A stretch of DNA of 64,000 nt from Candidatus Desulfobacillus denitrificans. Lineage in GTDB: Bacteria > Pseudomonadota > Gammaproteobacteria > Burkholderiales > Rhodocyclaceae. The DNA lies in contig AP021857.1 in assembly GCA_017347485.1 (NCBI GenBank), forward strand, positions 2,151,390 to 2,215,389, given 5' to 3'. Within the stretch, counting starts at the first letter, position 1. Each line of letters opens with the position of its first letter. Below, piece after piece: positions 61,963 to 64,000 of the stretch. Below the pieces are notes generated by a model, which was not told where the DNA came from, searched no databases, and saw only the letters and a list, made by a program, of their open reading frames with translations. A program made the translations under genes and the position numbers.

Positions 61963-63456
61963 ATGCTTGACCTCCAACACTCCCATCTTCACCCCCGGCA
62001 CTTCGGCTTGGCGGCCTGCGCGCTGGCATTGGCTCTGACCGGTTGTGCCGCCGTTGGCCCGAATTTCGTCAAGCCGACGCCCGCTGCGCCCAACGACTGG
62101 ACGAGCTGGCGCAGCGGCGACGCTTCGCTGCGCATCCCGAGCGAAGCCACCCAGGCATTGCCGACCCAGTGGTGGCAGGCATTCAACGACGCGACCCTCG
62201 ATGCCTTGCAGCGGCGTGCTTTCGATGCCAGCCCCGATCTGCAAACGGCCGCGCTGCGCTTCGCCCAGGCACGCGCGCAGCGCAGCACGGTGGCCGCGCA
62301 GCGCGGGCCGGAAGTGGGCGCCAGCGGCAGCGCGACCCGCCAGCGCCAGAGCGAGAGCGGCGCCAGCACACGCATGATCGGCATCATGGGGGCCGGCCCG
62401 GGCGTGACCGAGCTGCTGGCCGAGCCGTTCACGCTGTACCAGGCGGGTTTCGACGCTTCGTGGGAACTGGATTTGTGGGGCCGCGTGCGCCGCTCCGTAG
62501 AAGCCGCTGACGCCGATGTCGGCCAACAGGCTGCGCTGCTGGACCTGGCCCGCCTCAGCCTGGCCAGCGACGTGGCGCGCCATTACTTCGAGCTGCGCAC
62601 CGCCCAGCGGCAGAGTCGCTTGATGCGCGAGGACGTCGCCGCGCTGGAAGATCGCGCCGGGCTGCTACAGGCGCGTGTCGAGGGCGGCGTGCTCGATCAC
62701 ACCGACCTGCAACGCCAGCGCGCCGAACTGGCCGCGCTCAAGGCGCAACTGCCGCCGCTGCTGGCACAGGAAGCCGCCAGCGCCAACCAGATCGCCCTGC
62801 TGCTGGGCGAGCGCCCCGGTGCGCTGCAAGCCGAACTGGCGCCGCGCGACGCTGACGTCAGGACCTCGCTGCCCGATCTTGCCCTCGGCCTGCCATCCGA
62901 AGTGGCGCTGCGCCGCCCCGACATCCGCGCCGCCGAAGCGCGCCTGCACAGCGCCACCGCCAGTATCGGCATTGCCAAGGCCAATCTGTACCCCAGCATC
63001 CGGCTTGGCGCGAAGTTCGGGTTCGAGTCCTACCTCTCCGGCGAATTTGCCGACTGGGGCAGCCGCATCTGGTCGGTCGGCCCCAGCCTCAGCCTGCCGA
63101 TCTTCGATCATGGCCGGCGCACAGCCACCGTGCAACTGCGCGAACTGCAACAGCAGGAGGCGGCCATCAACTATCAGCAGACCGTGCTGAAAGCCTGGCA
63201 GGAAATCGACGATGCGCTGTCCGCCTACAGCGCTGAACAACAGCAGGCGCGGGAACTGAAAGCCCGCAGCGACGCGGCCAGCGATGCCTATCAGCTTGCC
63301 CAGGCGCGCTATGACGGCGGCGCCACCGACTACACCGCCGTGCTCGACAGCCAGCGCAGCTATCTGCAGGCCCGTCGAGATCTGGCCGCCAACCAGGGCA
63401 GGCTGGCAGCGCGCTTCATCACGGTGAACAAGGCATTGGGAAATGGACCCCTGTGA
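61963..63456 (+). CDS. Outer-membrane efflux lipoprotein (NodT/TolC family)
   Basis: 497 residues from ATG 61963; a GTG at 61951 is also in frame. Lipobox LALTGC with Cys28, then AVGPNFVKP, the NodT-family start. Two repeats of the TolC fold with ASWELDLWGRVRRSVEAADA and the later DYTAVLDSQRSYLQARRDLA. It forms the exit channel for the ABC pump. Confidence 0.93.
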   Translation: MLDLQHSHLHPRHFGLAACALALALTGCAAVGPNFVKPTPAAPNDWTSWRSGDASLRIPSEATQALPTQWWQAFNDATLDALQRRAFDASPDLQTAALRFAQARAQRSTVAAQRGPEVGASGSATRQRQSESGASTRMIGIMGAGPGVTELLAEPFTLYQAGFDASWELDLWGRVRRSVEAADADVGQQAALLDLARLSLASDVARHYFELRTAQRQSRLMREDVAALEDRAGLLQARVEGGVLDHTDLQRQRAELAALKAQLPPLLAQEAASANQIALLLGERPGALQAELAPRDADVRTSLPDLALGLPSEVALRRPDIRAAEARLHSATASIGIAKANLYPSIRLGAKFGFESYLSGEFADWGSRIWSVGPSLSLPIFDHGRRTATVQLRELQQQEAAINYQQTVLKAWQEIDDALSAYSAEQQQARELKARSDAASDAYQLAQARYDGGATDYTAVLDSQRSYLQARRDLAANQGRLAARFITVNKALGNGPL

Positions 63457-63549
63457 CCCGCTCGCGGCGCATCCGCGATCTCGTTCGACCGACCCGGAAC
63501 ATCTGCCTACGCTGTCCGTACCGCCCACTTCCTCCACTCGTTGAACGCC

Positions 63550-64000
63550 ATGGCCATCTCCCTCAAGAACAAACTGATTCCCGTCGTCGTCGTCGCCGTG
63601 CTGGCCCTGGCCGGCTGGTACGCCTGGCAGTGGTTCTCCGCTGGCAGTGAGAACGAGGCCTTCATCGGCAGCAATGGCCGCATCGAAGCCACGGAGGTGG
63701 ACGTCGCCACGAAAATGGCCGGCCGGGTGGGCGACATCCTGGTCGAGGAAGGTGCCTTCGTGAAGTCCGGCCAGGTTCTCGCGACCATGCAGGTGCAGAC
63801 GCTGGAGGCGCAGCTGCGCGAAGCCAAGGCCCAGCGGCAGCAGGCGGTCAACGGCGTGGCCAGCGCTCTGGCGCAATGGGCAATGCGCCAGAGCGACAAG
63901 ACCGCCCTGATCGCACAGGTGCGCCGCGCCGAGGCCGAACTCAACGCGGCCAAGCGCCGGCTGGCGCGCTCCGAGACACTGGTCAAGGGAGGGTTTACCT
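63550..64000 (+). CDS. HlyD-family membrane fusion protein, second adaptor (cut by the window)
   Basis: 150 codons to the right edge. N-terminal helix (LIPVVVVAVLALAGWYAWQW), lipoyl half SNGRIEATEVDVATKMAGRV, and the start of the coiled coil with Gln/Arg/Ala repeats. It is a different adaptor from that at 56882, so a second pump probably follows outside the window. Upstream gap 63457-63549 shows nothing clear. Confidence 0.9.
   Translation, partial: MAISLKNKLIPVVVVAVLALAGWYAWQWFSAGSENEAFIGSNGRIEATEVDVATKMAGRVGDILVEEGAFVKSGQVLATMQVQTLEAQLREAKAQRQQAVNGVASALAQWAMRQSDKTALIAQVRRAEAELNAAKRRLARSETLVKGGFT

Overview
The window is high-GC DNA from a flagellated betaproteobacterium, most likely of the Rhodocyclales or a near relative. 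This is inferred from GC-rich third codon positions, an flhDC master regulator combined with flhF, flhG, fliA, motC and motD, and c-di-GMP genes mixed with chemotaxis genes. No rRNA, tRNA or CRISPR array was seen, so the genus is uncertain.

Layout. Positions 1-7,855 (minus strand) hold the rod, hook and ring operon flgBCDEFGHIJK, with flgK cut by the left edge. flgA, flgM and flgN follow on the plus strand to 9.7 kb. From 9.7 to 20.9 kb the minus strand carries motD, motC, fliA, flhG, flhF, flhA and flhB. A PaeR7I-like restriction-modification pair sits between motD and motC, beside a perfect 206-bp copy of the motC 3' end and a diverged fliA 3' end. From 21.3 to 38.4 kb lie five chemoreceptors, a multi-PAS histidine kinase and the cheV-cheV-cheY-cheZ-cheA operon. 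From 38.5 to 43.9 kb come cheB, cheR, an Hpt protein, motB, a frameshifted motA, flhC and flhD. Two c-di-GMP proteins follow to 48 kb. From 48 to 53.4 kb are housekeeping-type genes (Nudix, TonB-like, HNH, diguanylate cyclase, YgiQ-type radical SAM). From 53.8 to 55.9 kb are a DUF4143 ATPase and a Doc-type toxin-antitoxin pair. From 56.1 kb to the right edge is a TetR-controlled Ybh-type ABC exporter with an outer-membrane channel and a second, truncated adaptor gene.

How it works together. FlhDC should start the cascade and FlgM should hold FliA until the hook is complete. Ten good FliA (sigma-28) promoter matches, TAAAGTTT-N11-GCCGATAA, and one weaker one precede flgK, flgM, motD, motA, the cheV operon, three receptor genes, two c-di-GMP genes and flhD itself. 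Placing flhD under FliA would close a positive loop.

The most unusual signals are repeats that ignore gene boundaries. A 25-bp element (AAAAGTCAGTC, eight variable bases, then ACGGCG) occurs eight times, inside genes in different frames and between genes. A 7-bp repeat (GGTTTCG) forms part of the FlgA signal peptide and fills the flhB-flhA gap. A 104-bp unit is tandemly repeated between motB and motA. A family of GC-rich perfect palindromes occurs in several gene gaps and inside flgJ.
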